This document shows, one piece after another, positions 33,114 to 42,422 of a DNA stretch of 64,000 bases. The position numbers and the translations under genes were made by a program. The stretch comes from CALUVN01 sp944323595. GTDB taxonomy: Bacteria > Cyanobacteriota > Vampirovibrionia > Gastranaerophilales > Gastranaerophilaceae. Position 1 is the first letter of the stretch. Each line of letters opens with the position of its first letter. The DNA lies in contig OZ006972.1 in NCBI GenBank assembly GCA_963931255.1, positions 2,108,001 through 2,172,000 of the forward strand, written 5' to 3'. Below the pieces are notes generated by a model. It saw only the letters and a list, made by a program, of their open reading frames with translations. It did not search any database and was not told the DNA's origin.

Positions 33114-36089
33114 ATGACAACAAATAACGAAAACATTCTGAATATTGACTTTTCTTTCAAAAAAAACAACGTTGATGAATTGTTTTTTAATCTCAGCGAA
33201 AATCCTGAAGGATTTAAAAACAAAGATTTCAGATATACACTGAGTTTAATTTATCAAATTGTTGAAGATGAATTCAAGGATGTTTTTCTAAGTCCGTACA
33301 CACCGGCAAGAAATACTAACTTCTACCTTGTGAACGAAAAAGACAAGTTGTCATTCTTCATTACTCCGACAAATAATTTTCAATATTACCTTAAATCAAA
33401 AGGCTCACTTTTCAGATTTAATTCACAGGTGATTAACAATCAGGTCGGCTATGCTATGGCACTTGATTTAGTTATGGACTACTTTGGCGGATTTGGTGAT
33501 ATTGTAGAACTGGATGCTGTCACTCCGACATTTATTTATATGAATGCACTGACACATTTTGTTTTAAAACTTATCGAAAAATTATACTTCATCCCGACAG
33601 TAAAAAAACATAATAACATGTTCAGAATTGTCTATGAACCTATAATTTCCAACAATCAGCTTGCAAGGATTATAAATATATTTGAAGAAAATATTCCGGA
33701 TGACCTGTTTATAAAAGGTGACAAACCTAAAAATTTTGTAAATGATTTTATATATAACTACCTTAACTATGTTATTTATAAATTTTTAAGCATCAAGGCG
33801 TATAAGTTCAAAGACGTAAAATCCGGCACATATATGATTAAAGACCTTGAGCAGCGTGCTGTGATGAAAGGAAATGACATAGCCGAGAATATAGCACAAT
33901 GGTTTGATGAACTATATCTTGGCAAATACGACGTCATTCCGTTCTTCCAGATTGAAAAAATTGAAGATGAGCTCTTCCGTCTGAAAGTTCATATCAGAAA
34001 CAGAAAAACAGATGAAACTGTACTTATAGACGAACTATACAAAGATGGAGAAGTTTTTGGCGCTAATGCCTCCGATATCGCAAGAATTGTCGAAAAACAA
34101 TTGAATTATGCCATACGCTATATGCCGGAACTTGAAGAACTCTTTGAAGACGAAGAAAAATTATATCTGGATTTGAACCTCAATGAAGTTTATAAAATAA
34201 TAACTCAGACCGCATATTATCTTCAAAAGGCACAAATTGAAGTAATCTTACCGAAAGAACTCGTTAATATTGTCGTTCCGAGAGCTTCTATCAATGCTAA
34301 AGTTAAATCAGCACGCTCTCAGGATCTGGCTGATATTTTCAATAACACTGCGTCTTCCGGAATTACTCTGGACGACATACTTGATTTTTCTTATGAAATT
34401 GCAATCGGCAATGAAAAAATATCGCTGGAAGAATTTAATAAACTCGTCGAAAACAGCAACGGATTAATCAAATATAAAAATAAATATGTCCTTATTGACA
34501 AAGACGAAAGCAAAAAAATCTTTGAACAGGTGGCAAAAGCAAACTTCAAAAATCTTTCGAGAATGGAACTCATCCACGCTTCAATGTCAGGTCAATTGCA
34601 GCAGTATGAATTTGATTATGATGAAGCTTTCGCCAAAATTATTCAGGACTTTACAAAACCTGTAGAAGTTAGTGTTCCTACAACACTGCAAGGAGAATTA
34701 AGACCTTACCAGCAAACCGGGTTAAAATGGCTCTGGACAAATGTTTCAAAGGGATTTGGCGTATGTATGGCTGATGATATGGGATTAGGAAAAACCATAC
34801 AAATTATATCCCTGATACTCAAACTAAAAGAAGATAATCAGTTGAAAAAGCCTGTTCTTGTTATATGCCCGACAACACTCATCGGTAACTGGATGAAAGA
34901 GCTTCAAATGTTTGCGCCTAGTCTTGACGCCGTAATCTACCACGGTGCAGAAAGACAATTAGACGTAAATCACGATATTATTCTCACGACCTATGCAATT
35001 ATGCGTATTGATGTCGATGAACTTAAAAAACACAACTGGGGTATGATTATCGTTGATGAAGCTCAAAATATTAAAAACCCTGACACGGCTCAAACACTCG
35101 CTATCAAAATGTTAAAAGCAGATATTAAAGTTGCAATGACAGGTACACCGGTTGAAAACAGATTAACTGAATTATGGAGTATATTCGACTTTATCAACCG
35201 CGGCTATCTAGGCTCATTAAAAGAATTTCAAAAGAGCTATGCAATACCTATTGAACGCTTTAAAGAAACTTCAAGAGCAGCTAAACTCAAAATGTCAGTT
35301 TCTCCGTTTGTATTAAGACGTCTTAAAACTGATAAGCACGTTATTTCCGATTTACCGGAAAAAATGGTTCTCAACGAATACTGCTATCTGTCTAAACCAC
35401 AGGCAGTGCTTTATGAAAAGACTCTTAATGAAATGATGGAAAAAATCAGCGGATTTACAGGTATTAACAGACGAGGAAATATATTTAAACTCATCACTGC
35501 TCTCAAACAAATCTGTAACCACCCGTACCAATTCCTCAAAGGCGGGGAAATCAGCCGTGAACTTTCAGGCAAAATGGATAAATGTATTTCAACAGTCGAA
35601 AGTATACTTGAACACGGTGAAAAGACTCTCATATTCACCCAGTACAAAGAAATGGGTGATATTCTCTGCAAAATTATTGCAGACGAATGCAACACAGAAC
35701 CGTTGTTCTTCCATGGCTCGCTCACAGTACCGCAAAGAGAAGAACTTATTGAAAAATTCCAGACAAATCCTGACTGTAAGATTATGATACTTTCACTTAA
35801 AGCCGGCGGAACAGGTCTGAACCTCACAAGCGCAACCAACGTAATCCACTATGATTTATGGTGGAATCCGGCTGTTGAAGAACAGGCTACAGACAGAACC
35901 TACCGTATCGGTCAGGATAAGAACGTAATGGTTCACAGAATGATTACACTCGGAACTTTTGAAGAAAAAATTGATGAAATGCTGAAATCTAAAAAAGAAC
36001 TTGCAGATTTGGCTGTTTACGAAGGCGAAAAGATTATTACGGAACTTTCAGACGAAGAAATCTACGAAATCTTTACACTTTCCGCTTAA
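33114..36089 (+). CDS. SNF2-family DEAD-like helicase/translocase
   Basis: The 991-residue protein has a long N-terminal region (about 1-520) without a recognised domain. The SNF2 ATPase follows: LRPYQQTGLKWLW, Walker A MADDMGLGKTIQ, DEAQNIKN box II, MTGTPVENRLTELWSIFDF. The C-terminal helicase lobe has TLIFTQYKEMGD, SLKAGGTGLNL and ATDRTYRIGQ. The bacterial RapA/HepA-like and other SNF2 enzymes remodel polymerase or protein-DNA complexes. No SWIM zinc finger was seen. A TATAGT box lies five bases before the ATG. Confidence 0.9.
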   Translation: MTTNNENILNIDFSFKKNNVDELFFNLSENPEGFKNKDFRYTLSLIYQIVEDEFKDVFLSPYTPARNTNFYLVNEKDKLSFFITPTNNFQYYLKSKGSLFRFNSQVINNQVGYAMALDLVMDYFGGFGDIVELDAVTPTFIYMNALTHFVLKLIEKLYFIPTVKKHNNMFRIVYEPIISNNQLARIINIFEENIPDDLFIKGDKPKNFVNDFIYNYLNYVIYKFLSIKAYKFKDVKSGTYMIKDLEQRAVMKGNDIAENIAQWFDELYLGKYDVIPFFQIEKIEDELFRLKVHIRNRKTDETVLIDELYKDGEVFGANASDIARIVEKQLNYAIRYMPELEELFEDEEKLYLDLNLNEVYKIITQTAYYLQKAQIEVILPKELVNIVVPRASINAKVKSARSQDLADIFNNTASSGITLDDILDFSYEIAIGNEKISLEEFNKLVENSNGLIKYKNKYVLIDKDESKKIFEQVAKANFKNLSRMELIHASMSGQLQQYEFDYDEAFAKIIQDFTKPVEVSVPTTLQGELRPYQQTGLKWLWTNVSKGFGVCMADDMGLGKTIQIISLILKLKEDNQLKKPVLVICPTTLIGNWMKELQMFAPSLDAVIYHGAERQLDVNHDIILTTYAIMRIDVDELKKHNWGMIIVDEAQNIKNPDTAQTLAIKMLKADIKVAMTGTPVENRLTELWSIFDFINRGYLGSLKEFQKSYAIPIERFKETSRAAKLKMSVSPFVLRRLKTDKHVISDLPEKMVLNEYCYLSKPQAVLYEKTLNEMMEKISGFTGINRRGNIFKLITALKQICNHPYQFLKGGEISRELSGKMDKCISTVESILEHGEKTLIFTQYKEMGDILCKIIADECNTEPLFFHGSLTVPQREELIEKFQTNPDCKIMILSLKAGGTGLNLTSATNVIHYDLWWNPAVEEQATDRTYRIGQDKNVMVHRMITLGTFEEKIDEMLKSKKELADLAVYEGEKIITELSDEEIYEIFTLSA

Positions 36090-36103
36090 TTTTAAAAATT
36101 TGC

Positions 36104-36132
36104 TTGCACTTTTAAATTCAGTAAGTTAAAAT
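36104..36132 (+). promoter_or_regulatory. Promoter of rpmE
   Basis: TTGCAC (36104-36109), 17 bases and TAAAAT (36127-36132) lie 64 bases upstream of the rpmE ATG, leaving a leader of over 50 bases. Confidence 0.6.
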
Positions 36133-36153
36133 TGTATTAGTCGAAATGTATAA

Positions 36154-36175
36154 AAGTTCAAGTTTGGAATCTTGA
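36154..36175 (+). promoter_or_regulatory. Leader hairpin before rpmE
   Basis: GTTCAAG and CTTGAAC form a seven-base-pair stem with an eight-base loop in the rpmE leader. Ribosomal-protein L31 leaders with autoregulatory hairpins are known in several phyla. This one is only a candidate. Confidence 0.35.
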
Positions 36176-36196
36176 ACGCAAAGAAAGAGGTTTAAA

Positions 36197-36400
36197 ATGA
36201 AAAAAGGAATCCACCCTGATTATAAGAAAATGACAATCAAATGTGTTTGCGGTAACGAAATTGAAACAGGTTCTGTATTAGATGATATCACTGTTGAAAT
36301 TTGCAGCCACTGCCACCCGTTCTACACAGGTCAACAAAAAATTCTTGACTCTGAAGGTCGTGTTGAAAGATTCAACAAACGTTACGGAAATAAAAAATAA
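36197..36400 (+). CDS. rpmE: 50S ribosomal protein L31 (zinc-binding type)
   Basis: The 67-residue protein shows the L31 start MKKGIHPDY, the first zinc pair in CVCGNEIETGS, the second in CSHCHPFYTGQQK, and the basic tail RVERFNKRYG. Retention of the four cysteines marks the zinc-dependent form. AGAGG precedes the ATG. A terminator-like hairpin follows the stop. Confidence 0.96.
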   Translation: MKKGIHPDYKKMTIKCVCGNEIETGSVLDDITVEICSHCHPFYTGQQKILDSEGRVERFNKRYGNKK

Positions 36401-36430
36401 TTATTATTTAAAAACATTTATTTACAAAGT

Positions 36431-36458
36431 AGCCCGTTTATCTCAAATGGGCTATTAT
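36431..36458 (+). terminator. Terminator-like hairpin after rpmE
   Basis: AGCCCgTTT and AAATGGGCT form a near-perfect nine-base-pair stem followed by ATTATT. Confidence 0.6.
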
Positions 36459-36484
36459 TGTATAAGTACTTAGTTGGAGGAGTT

Positions 36485-37201
36485 ATGCAAGAAAATAATC
36501 AACCCGTAGTTAATCTTATCTCAAAACCAGAAAACATGCTCAAAACCGTATACACAGCATGCAGAACCTGCTACAGCGCAGATTATCCGATTAATATATA
36601 CGAAAGCACTGACGACAAAGAAAAAATGCTTAAACTCATTGAAAGAGTAATATCATCAGGACACTACTCTACAATTGAGCATATACAGGTTAGTTTTGCA
36701 ATATCAAATGTATCACGCGCCTGCACACACCAGCTTGTAAGACACAGACACATGTCTTTTTCTCAAAAATCCCAACGCTACGTGAAAGAAAAGGGTCAAT
36801 TTGATTATATAATTCCGCCGACAATTGAAAAAAATCAGGAATTAAAAGAAAAATTCATAGCATTTATGGGAAAAATTTCAGAGCAGTATCAGGAATTTGT
36901 AGAAGCGGGCATTCCTGCAGAAGACGCCAGATTTGTGCTACCAAATGCAGCAGCAAGCTCTATGGTCGCAAGCCTGAACCTCAGAGAAATGATTCACCTT
37001 GCAAATCTCAGACTCTGCACAAGAGCACAATATGAAATCAGAACGCTTGTTAAGAAAATGTGTGATGAATTAATCAAGGAAGAACCATGGCTAAAACCTT
37101 ATCTGGTACCTAAATGTGAGCGATTGGGTTTCTGTGATGAAGACAAATCCTGCGGCAGAAAACCTACAAAGGAAAAATTGCTATATGCGGAAATTTCTTA
37201 G
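36485..37201 (+). CDS. thyX: Flavin-dependent thymidylate synthase
   Basis: The 238-residue enzyme makes dTMP with FAD and methylenetetrahydrofolate. The signature RHRHMSFSQKS (RHRx7S) is present, as are STIEHIQVSFAI, DARFVLPNA and LRLCTRAQYEIR. ATG 36485 is preceded by GGAGGAG; the ORF can be read back to 36458 but without a site. No thyA is seen in this window. Confidence 0.95.
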   Translation: MQENNQPVVNLISKPENMLKTVYTACRTCYSADYPINIYESTDDKEKMLKLIERVISSGHYSTIEHIQVSFAISNVSRACTHQLVRHRHMSFSQKSQRYVKEKGQFDYIIPPTIEKNQELKEKFIAFMGKISEQYQEFVEAGIPAEDARFVLPNAAASSMVASLNLREMIHLANLRLCTRAQYEIRTLVKKMCDELIKEEPWLKPYLVPKCERLGFCDEDKSCGRKPTKEKLLYAEIS

Positions 37202-37394
37202 TACACTGTTTACAATAATAATATTTACGACACTTTCAGCAACAGCAGAGCCTGTTGTCTATAATACAGTAACCGGCAAGGTTCATAAACCGGCATGTGC
37301 GTCTGCAAAAAAATGCACAAAAAATTGTATAAAAATAGAACGAAAAGACGCATATAACAGAGGCGGAGTTCCATGTAAACAATGCAGGGGCTGA
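37185..37394 (+). CDS. Secreted Cys-rich peptide, Ada-zinc-site-like
   Basis: The ATG at 37185 lies inside the last codons of thyX, with AAGGA upstream. The 69-residue product has a signal peptide (MRKFLSTLFTIIIFTTLSAT). The mature part reads YNTVTGKVHKPACASAKKC and later GGVPCKQCRG, with seven Cys after the signal peptide. The pattern (KxHxxxC, then GxxPCxxC) resembles small metal-binding domains like the Ada N-terminal zinc site found appended to secreted nucleases. It may bind a metal in the periplasm. The function is unknown. Confidence 0.6.
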   Translation: MRKFLSTLFTIIIFTTLSATAEPVVYNTVTGKVHKPACASAKKCTKNCIKIERKDAYNRGGVPCKQCRG

Positions 37395-37402
37395 TAAAAT
37401 TT

Positions 37403-37432
37403 AAAGAGAAAGACAAAAATCTTTCTCTTTTT
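37403..37432 (+). terminator. Intrinsic terminator after thyX and the Cys-rich peptide
   Basis: AAAGAGAAAGA and TCTTTCTCTTT form an 11-base-pair stem with a six-base loop and a T-tail. Confidence 0.8.
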
Positions 37433-37502
37433 CGGTTTATACAACCGGCTGTCAACCGTGTTTATCATAATACAAATTTATGATAAAATAAACACATAAC
37501 AT

Positions 37503-37575
37503 GGGTTTGTAGCTCAGTAGGAAGAGCAACGGTTTCCTAAACCGGAGATCGCGGGTTCGACTCCCGCCAGGCCCA
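37503..37575 (+). tRNA. tRNA-Arg (CCT)
   Basis: The 73 bases form acceptor GGGTTTG/CAGGCCC, U8-A9, D arm GCTC/GAGC, anticodon loop TTCCTAA (CCT), T arm GCGGG/CCCGC and discriminator A. It reads AGG codons. CCA is not encoded. Confidence 0.93.
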
Positions 37576-37608
37576 GTTACTTTTTCTTTAGTAAAAAGAA
37601 AAAGTAAC
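37576..37608 (+). other. Long AT-rich hairpin after tRNA-Arg (CCT)
   Basis: GTTACTTTTTCTTT and AAAGAAAAAGTAAC form a stem of about 14 base pairs directly after the tRNA, with a degenerate second copy near 37665-37695. It may act as a processing or termination signal. The remaining bases to 37829 show no gene. Confidence 0.5.
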
Positions 37609-37829
37609 CAAAAAGAAAACCATACGACAATCTTAGATATTCCTTTATAAATCTAGGCTTTATATTTTTTCTTTGCCATAAAGAAAAAAGTAATCAAAAA
37701 AAAGCTGGACATTAGATTTTCGTGTACATTGACAAGCATTACTAAAGATTTTTTCAACAGGTTTAATTAGCGCTTTGCGCAGCTGTTACTGTAGGTTGGG
37801 CTTACCAGCCCAACAGAAACTTAATACTT

Positions 37830-37903
37830 GTGCCTGTAGCTCAGCTGAATAGAGTGTCGCTCTCCGAAGGCGAAGGTCACGGGTTTGAATCCCGTCAGGC
37901 ACA
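37830..37903 (+). tRNA. tRNA-Arg (CCG)
   Basis: Acceptor GTGCCTG/CAGGCAC, D arm, anticodon stem TCGCT/GGCGA with loop CTCCGAA (CCG), T arm CACGGG...CCCGT and discriminator A are all present. It reads CGG codons. CCA is not encoded. Confidence 0.93.
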
Positions 37904-37907
37904 TTTT

Positions 37908-38489
37908 TTAATTAAAATAATTCTGCGCATTAATCGGTGCACGTTCAACTTCTCCCGCGGCTTCAAAATACGGAATGTCGCCTTTTATACCTAAAGAAGC
38001 TGCTATTGATGAACTTGGCCAGATTTGAACTACATTTTTCAAATCTCTAACAGCAGCGTTGTAAAAGCGGCGTGCTGCTGCAATGTGTTCTTCCACATCT
38101 GCGTAAGTTTTCATTGCCTGCACCATTGTGTTATCCGATTTCAATTGAGGATAATTTTCAACTGATACAAACAGCTCTTTCATTTTTTTCTGTATTTCAT
38201 TATCAAGGTTAATTTTATCTTGTATATTCTGAACCCCGCTGGCAAGCTGTATCGCGGATGTCCTTAATTTAGTGATATCTTCAATCAGACTTCTTTCGTG
38301 TTCCATGAATTTATTAGCTAAAAACAATACATTTGGCATGAGGTCATATCTCTTTTTTAACTGTACATCAATGCTTGCCATTGCCTCATCAACTTTATTT
38401 TTAGTTTTAACAACATTTACATAGGTTGAATACAGCCAGAAAACCAAAATTAAAGCTGCACCACCTGCTATAATCATTGTCATTGACAT
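37908..38489 (-). CDS. lemA: LemA family protein
   Basis: The 193-residue protein has one N-terminal membrane helix followed by the LemA helical bundle: YVNVVKTKNKVDEAMASIDVQLKKRYDL, FMEHERSLIEDI and ARRFYNAAVRDLKN. LemA proteins are membrane-anchored with an extracytoplasmic or cytoplasmic coiled bundle, function unclear. GAGAGG precedes the ATG. The gene is downstream of a DUF3137 gene, a common pairing. Confidence 0.88.
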   Translation of the reverse strand: MSMTMIIAGGAALILVFWLYSTYVNVVKTKNKVDEAMASIDVQLKKRYDLMPNVLFLANKFMEHERSLIEDITKLRTSAIQLASGVQNIQDKINLDNEIQKKMKELFVSVENYPQLKSDNTMVQAMKTYADVEEHIAAARRFYNAAVRDLKNVVQIWPSSSIAASLGIKGDIPYFEAAGEVERAPINAQNYFN

Positions 38490-38517
38490 ATAAACCTCTC
38501 TTTCTTATTCCTGATTT

Positions 38518-39528
38518 TTAGTATGTTCCGACTTTTTCGTCCAGTTCAAGCTCATCAACGATTTCTAAAATTTCAAGTAATGTATCCTTAAACATACAAA
38601 TTTCTTTATCTTGTTTGTACAAAGGTTTATTCAGCACGCATAGTCTTAAAAGATTATTGACATTGCGTACTTTCATTACAAGTAGAATTTTCTTATCCAA
38701 AAATGACAGACGCAAGTCAGAAAGCATCAATAATCTGCCAAGTGTCATGTCCAGCTCTTTTAATTTTTCCATAACAGTTGGGGTTAAAAGATATCTGGCT
38801 TCAACCTGATCTGTAGATTTTATTTGCGTAAAATGTTTCTTAAATTCAGGATCTTCAAGCTCTACTTCATTCATTTCATAGTAATCATCTTTTAAAAAGT
38901 CAAAGAAGCTCTCATCTGTGTGATAAAGGCATGATTCTAAAATGGTATGTCCGCTGAACTGTTTATTCATGTCCATTTCTACAATATAACCGGAAAAAAC
39001 ATTGCTGATTTTTGTCCGGCTTTTTCCGGCGGAGTAGTGCCTTTCAATATCAAAAAGCAGTGCCGTGTTAAATTTTATTTCAACACCCTTGTACACCCCT
39101 TCGATGCGCTCCGGATTTATCTTGAATACGTGTTTTTCAACAATTTTTGACTCTTTTAATTGGGTCGATGGGATATCAAAAATTTTATTAGCCTTAAATG
39201 TTTTAAATGGCTTAAGAATAGAATTTAGCATTTTCTTTTTTAAGATTAAATTCAGAACAAATTCCAAAAGTCTATATGCAACAAAAATAGAACAAACAAT
39301 CGCAGCAACTGATAAATAATGCAGCAAGGTTGTATCCGGAGAATTTAAGCAAGCCCATAAAGCAAGACCTGCGTAGGCAATGGTGCCGAGAGACCATACC
39401 GTGAAAATAAAAAACAGAATAATTCTTACAAATTCCATACGCTTTAACTGCGGTAATAGTTCGCTATGATAAGTTTGTCGGAAAGCCTTGTCTATAGCCG
39501 TTAACTCTTCACTTCTTCTTAATGCCAT
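38518..39528 (-). CDS. DUF3137-domain membrane protein
   Basis: The 336-residue protein has two membrane helices (about 30-52 and 62-85) after a short N-terminal helix, then a soluble domain (VEKHVFKINPERIEGVYKG, HTILESCLYHTDESFFDF, RYLLTPTVMEKL). This is the DUF3137 architecture, often beside lemA. It is 28 bases upstream of lemA and cotranscribed. The function is unknown. Confidence 0.7.
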   Translation of the reverse strand: MALRRSEELTAIDKAFRQTYHSELLPQLKRMEFVRIILFFIFTVWSLGTIAYAGLALWACLNSPDTTLLHYLSVAAIVCSIFVAYRLLEFVLNLILKKKMLNSILKPFKTFKANKIFDIPSTQLKESKIVEKHVFKINPERIEGVYKGVEIKFNTALLFDIERHYSAGKSRTKISNVFSGYIVEMDMNKQFSGHTILESCLYHTDESFFDFLKDDYYEMNEVELEDPEFKKHFTQIKSTDQVEARYLLTPTVMEKLKELDMTLGRLLMLSDLRLSFLDKKILLVMKVRNVNNLLRLCVLNKPLYKQDKEICMFKDTLLEILEIVDELELDEKVGTY

Positions 39529-39552
39529 CTAACTCTCTTTCTTAGTCTTGTA

Positions 39553-40944
39553 TTACTTTCCGGATAAAATAATAGTATAATCAGCACCGGAACAGTATTG
39601 ATTTACAGGCTCATATACAAATTGATTAACATCAAGTGCAGGAACCTTTTTCTTAAGCCAAATATAATAATCATTTGTAACATTATTAGAGTGAGCAATG
39701 AATTGAGAATGTGTTCTCAAAGCTTCATCAGTACAGTTAATATTAACACCAAAAGTTTTCAACTCACTTATCAGTTTTTGAGCGTCATTAATACGTGCAG
39801 GTGCATACATAACATTCGCAGTAAAAGTTGCTGTTTTATAATCAACAACAGTTTTTTCTCTGTAGATAAGTCTGTCAACAACTTCCTGCGTTTTTTCGGG
39901 ATCCAAAATCCAATAACTTGTATAACCTTTTTTATTAGGTGCTCCTGGCAAAAGAGCAATTTCAATTTTGTCAATATCAAAGTGTTTTGCAAGAGCTGCA
40001 TACTGAGACATTTCATACACAGACATATTTGTTTTCACATATTTATTAGCAACAGAAATTATATCCGGAATTTTCGCAATAGTTTGCGGTTGTTTAAGTT
40101 TTTCTAACACACCTTTCAAGAACCACTGCTGACGCTGGGTTCTGCCAATATCACCCAGAACATCATGTCTGAAACGAAGATATCCGACTGCTTCATCAGC
40201 ATCAAGATGATTGTCGCCTTTTTTCAAATCAATATGCAGATTGCCAGCAAAATCATGATATCTCATATCCTTTTCTACATAAATATCAACTCCGCCAAGG
40301 GCTCTGACTAATTCTTTAACAGCGTCATCATGCACCATAATATATCGGTCTATTTTAACACCGAGCGTATCCTCGATTGTTTTAATAGTCATATCAATAC
40401 CGCCGATAGCATGTGCAGCATTGATTTTCTGAATACCTCCGTTACCGGCGAGAAATACTTTGCTGTCACGCGGAATAGATATAGCATTGACTGTCTTGGT
40501 TTTAGGATCAATATTCATCAAAATAATAGTATCTGTTCTGGTACCTTCCCACAAATCACTACCCTCACCGTTTGAATCCACGCCAAGCAGCAGAATATTT
40601 TGACGACGCATTCCAAACGGTAGAGAATAATCCGCATGTTCTTTTTTGGAACTGCTTTTGGACATATTTTGGGAAAGTTTAGCGATAAAAGAATCTTTAC
40701 CAAACTTTTCGCTCAACATTTCGCTATTATCGGCAAACAGAAAAATTCCGAATAAAATAACAAGAAAAACAATACAAATAAGTGCAAGAGTTTTTACAAA
40801 TTCAGATTGTTCATATCTGTGCAACGCATGTCTTGAAAAACCTGCACCTGTTCTTCTAACCTGATGTTGCTCAATATCTTCCTCAGGCGACTCATTTATA
40901 TTACTGCTCAAATTATTTTCTTCTTCATTATAATTATCTGTCAT
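39553..40944 (-). CDS. LytR-CpsA-Psr (LCP) family protein with LytR_C domain
   Basis: The 463-residue protein has a cytoplasmic N-tail, one membrane helix (about 50-70) and an LCP domain: ILLLGVDSNGEGSD, RTDTIILMNIDPKT, SIPRDSKVFLAG, KINAAHAIGG and the Arg-rich YLRFRHDVLGDIGRTQRQQW. LCP enzymes attach lipid-linked glycans to cell-wall polymers, in cyanobacteria probably envelope polysaccharides. The C-terminal ~100 residues (MYAPARINDAQKLISELKTFG) match LytR_C. AAGG precedes the ATG. Confidence 0.88.
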   Translation of the reverse strand: MTDNYNEEENNLSSNINESPEEDIEQHQVRRTGAGFSRHALHRYEQSEFVKTLALICIVFLVILFGIFLFADNSEMLSEKFGKDSFIAKLSQNMSKSSSKKEHADYSLPFGMRRQNILLLGVDSNGEGSDLWEGTRTDTIILMNIDPKTKTVNAISIPRDSKVFLAGNGGIQKINAAHAIGGIDMTIKTIEDTLGVKIDRYIMVHDDAVKELVRALGGVDIYVEKDMRYHDFAGNLHIDLKKGDNHLDADEAVGYLRFRHDVLGDIGRTQRQQWFLKGVLEKLKQPQTIAKIPDIISVANKYVKTNMSVYEMSQYAALAKHFDIDKIEIALLPGAPNKKGYTSYWILDPEKTQEVVDRLIYREKTVVDYKTATFTANVMYAPARINDAQKLISELKTFGVNINCTDEALRTHSQFIAHSNNVTNDYYIWLKKKVPALDVNQFVYEPVNQYCSGADYTIILSGK

Positions 40945-41032
40945 TATTCACTACCTTATTAGCGTATCTCTTCATATTATAAAATTTTAATAGAAAATTG
41001 TAATATTAATATCCCATATATTCAGTATTTTC

Positions 41033-42400
41033 TCAAATAATCTTTATCAAAAAAGTAGAAACCAGCGTAAAATAAACCGCAAGACCCACTACATCAATTG
41101 TTGTTGCGATTACAGGTCCGGAAGCAACAGCAGGATCAACTTTTAAAGTTTTAAGTGCGAAAGGTGTGAATGTTCCGATAACCGTTGCCATCGTCATATT
41201 AATAGCCATAGCCAGACCAACAACCAGCCCGAGTTCAATATTATGCTGCCAGCCCCATGTAGCAAGAGTAACAAGAGCACCGAACAATATACCTATGCAC
41301 AAACCAACAAACATTTCTCGGAAAATGTGATATAGTGCGGAACTCAAAGAAACCTGCCCTGTAGAAAAACCGCGAACCATAAGAGTAATACTTTGAGTAC
41401 CTATGTTACCGCCAAGCCCGGCCAGAAGCGGCATAAATATAGCTACAATCGGAAGAGCAGCAAGAGTACTGTCAAAGTGATGAGCCACATGCACTGCGAT
41501 AAATTCACCAAGCAAAGTGATAAATAACCAAGGCGTTCTTGCCCGAATTGCATGGAATATATTACCGGAAAGAATCTCATCCTCGTCAGCAAGTTCTGTT
41601 GAAATACCTGAAGACTGATAGATTTCTTCCGTTGTTTCTTCTTCAACCAGATCCTGAACGTCATCCCAGGTAATCATCCCTTTTAATCTGTTATACAAAT
41701 CAACTACAGGCAAAGCATTATATTGGTATTTGGTAAATACATCCGTTACATAGTCACTGTAATCATCAACATGGAGTTTCACGATATCAGAAATCATAAT
41801 ATCTTCAACTTTTTGATTAATCGGAGATGTCAGGAGTTTTCTCAAAGAAACAACCCCCAAAAGGTGATTTTGCTTATCAACAACATAAACATAATACAAT
41901 TCCATGTTGTCTTTTTCTGCTTTAATCCTGATATGATTTAATACATCAAGTACACTCATGTCAGAATTTACGGTTAAGACAATAGGGTTCATGATACCGC
42001 CTGCGGTATCTTCGTTATAGGTCAAAAGTTCACGAACCTCAGCTGAAAACTTATGAGGAAGTTTATCAAGATAAGTTTCACTTTCATCATCTTCCATATC
42101 GCCCAATACATCAGCAGCAGCATCGTGAGGAAGCTTAGTGATAATTTTTGATGCGACTTCTTCATCAATATCTCCAAGGAGTTCAACCTGAAGCTGCGGA
42201 GATAAATATTCCACAAGGTCGGCAGCTTTTTCCAGTTCCAGAAGTTTAAAACATTCCAAACGTTCATCCGGACGAAGTTCAACAAAAATATCAGCCAAAT
42301 CAGCACTATGATAGCCGTTCAATTCATCCTTGAGCTGAACGAGAGTATCATCACTGATAAGTTCGCGTATTCTTTCGATAATGTTTGAAACGTTCATCAT
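41033..42400 (-). CDS. mgtE: Magnesium transporter MgtE
   Basis: The 455-residue protein has the MgtE N domain (helical superhelix with DLADIFVELRPDERLECFKLL), a CBS pair (AGGIMNPIVLTVNSDMSV, KVEDIMISDIVKLH) and five C-terminal membrane helices including the PLLAGLGGNIGTQS pore motif. It is a Mg2+-gated dimeric channel of the inner membrane. A TATAAT lies exactly six bases upstream of the ATG and no Shine-Dalgarno is present, so the mRNA is probably leaderless. Confidence 0.93.
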   Translation of the reverse strand: MMNVSNIIERIRELISDDTLVQLKDELNGYHSADLADIFVELRPDERLECFKLLELEKAADLVEYLSPQLQVELLGDIDEEVASKIITKLPHDAAADVLGDMEDDESETYLDKLPHKFSAEVRELLTYNEDTAGGIMNPIVLTVNSDMSVLDVLNHIRIKAEKDNMELYYVYVVDKQNHLLGVVSLRKLLTSPINQKVEDIMISDIVKLHVDDYSDYVTDVFTKYQYNALPVVDLYNRLKGMITWDDVQDLVEEETTEEIYQSSGISTELADEDEILSGNIFHAIRARTPWLFITLLGEFIAVHVAHHFDSTLAALPIVAIFMPLLAGLGGNIGTQSITLMVRGFSTGQVSLSSALYHIFREMFVGLCIGILFGALVTLATWGWQHNIELGLVVGLAMAINMTMATVIGTFTPFALKTLKVDPAVASGPVIATTIDVVGLAVYFTLVSTFLIKII

Positions 42401-42422
42401 AAGTCTATTATATTACAAATAT

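Noticed and set aside
39598..40107. 169-residue plus-strand ORF
   Set aside because: It lies inside the LCP gene on the opposite strand, has skewed composition and no ribosome site.
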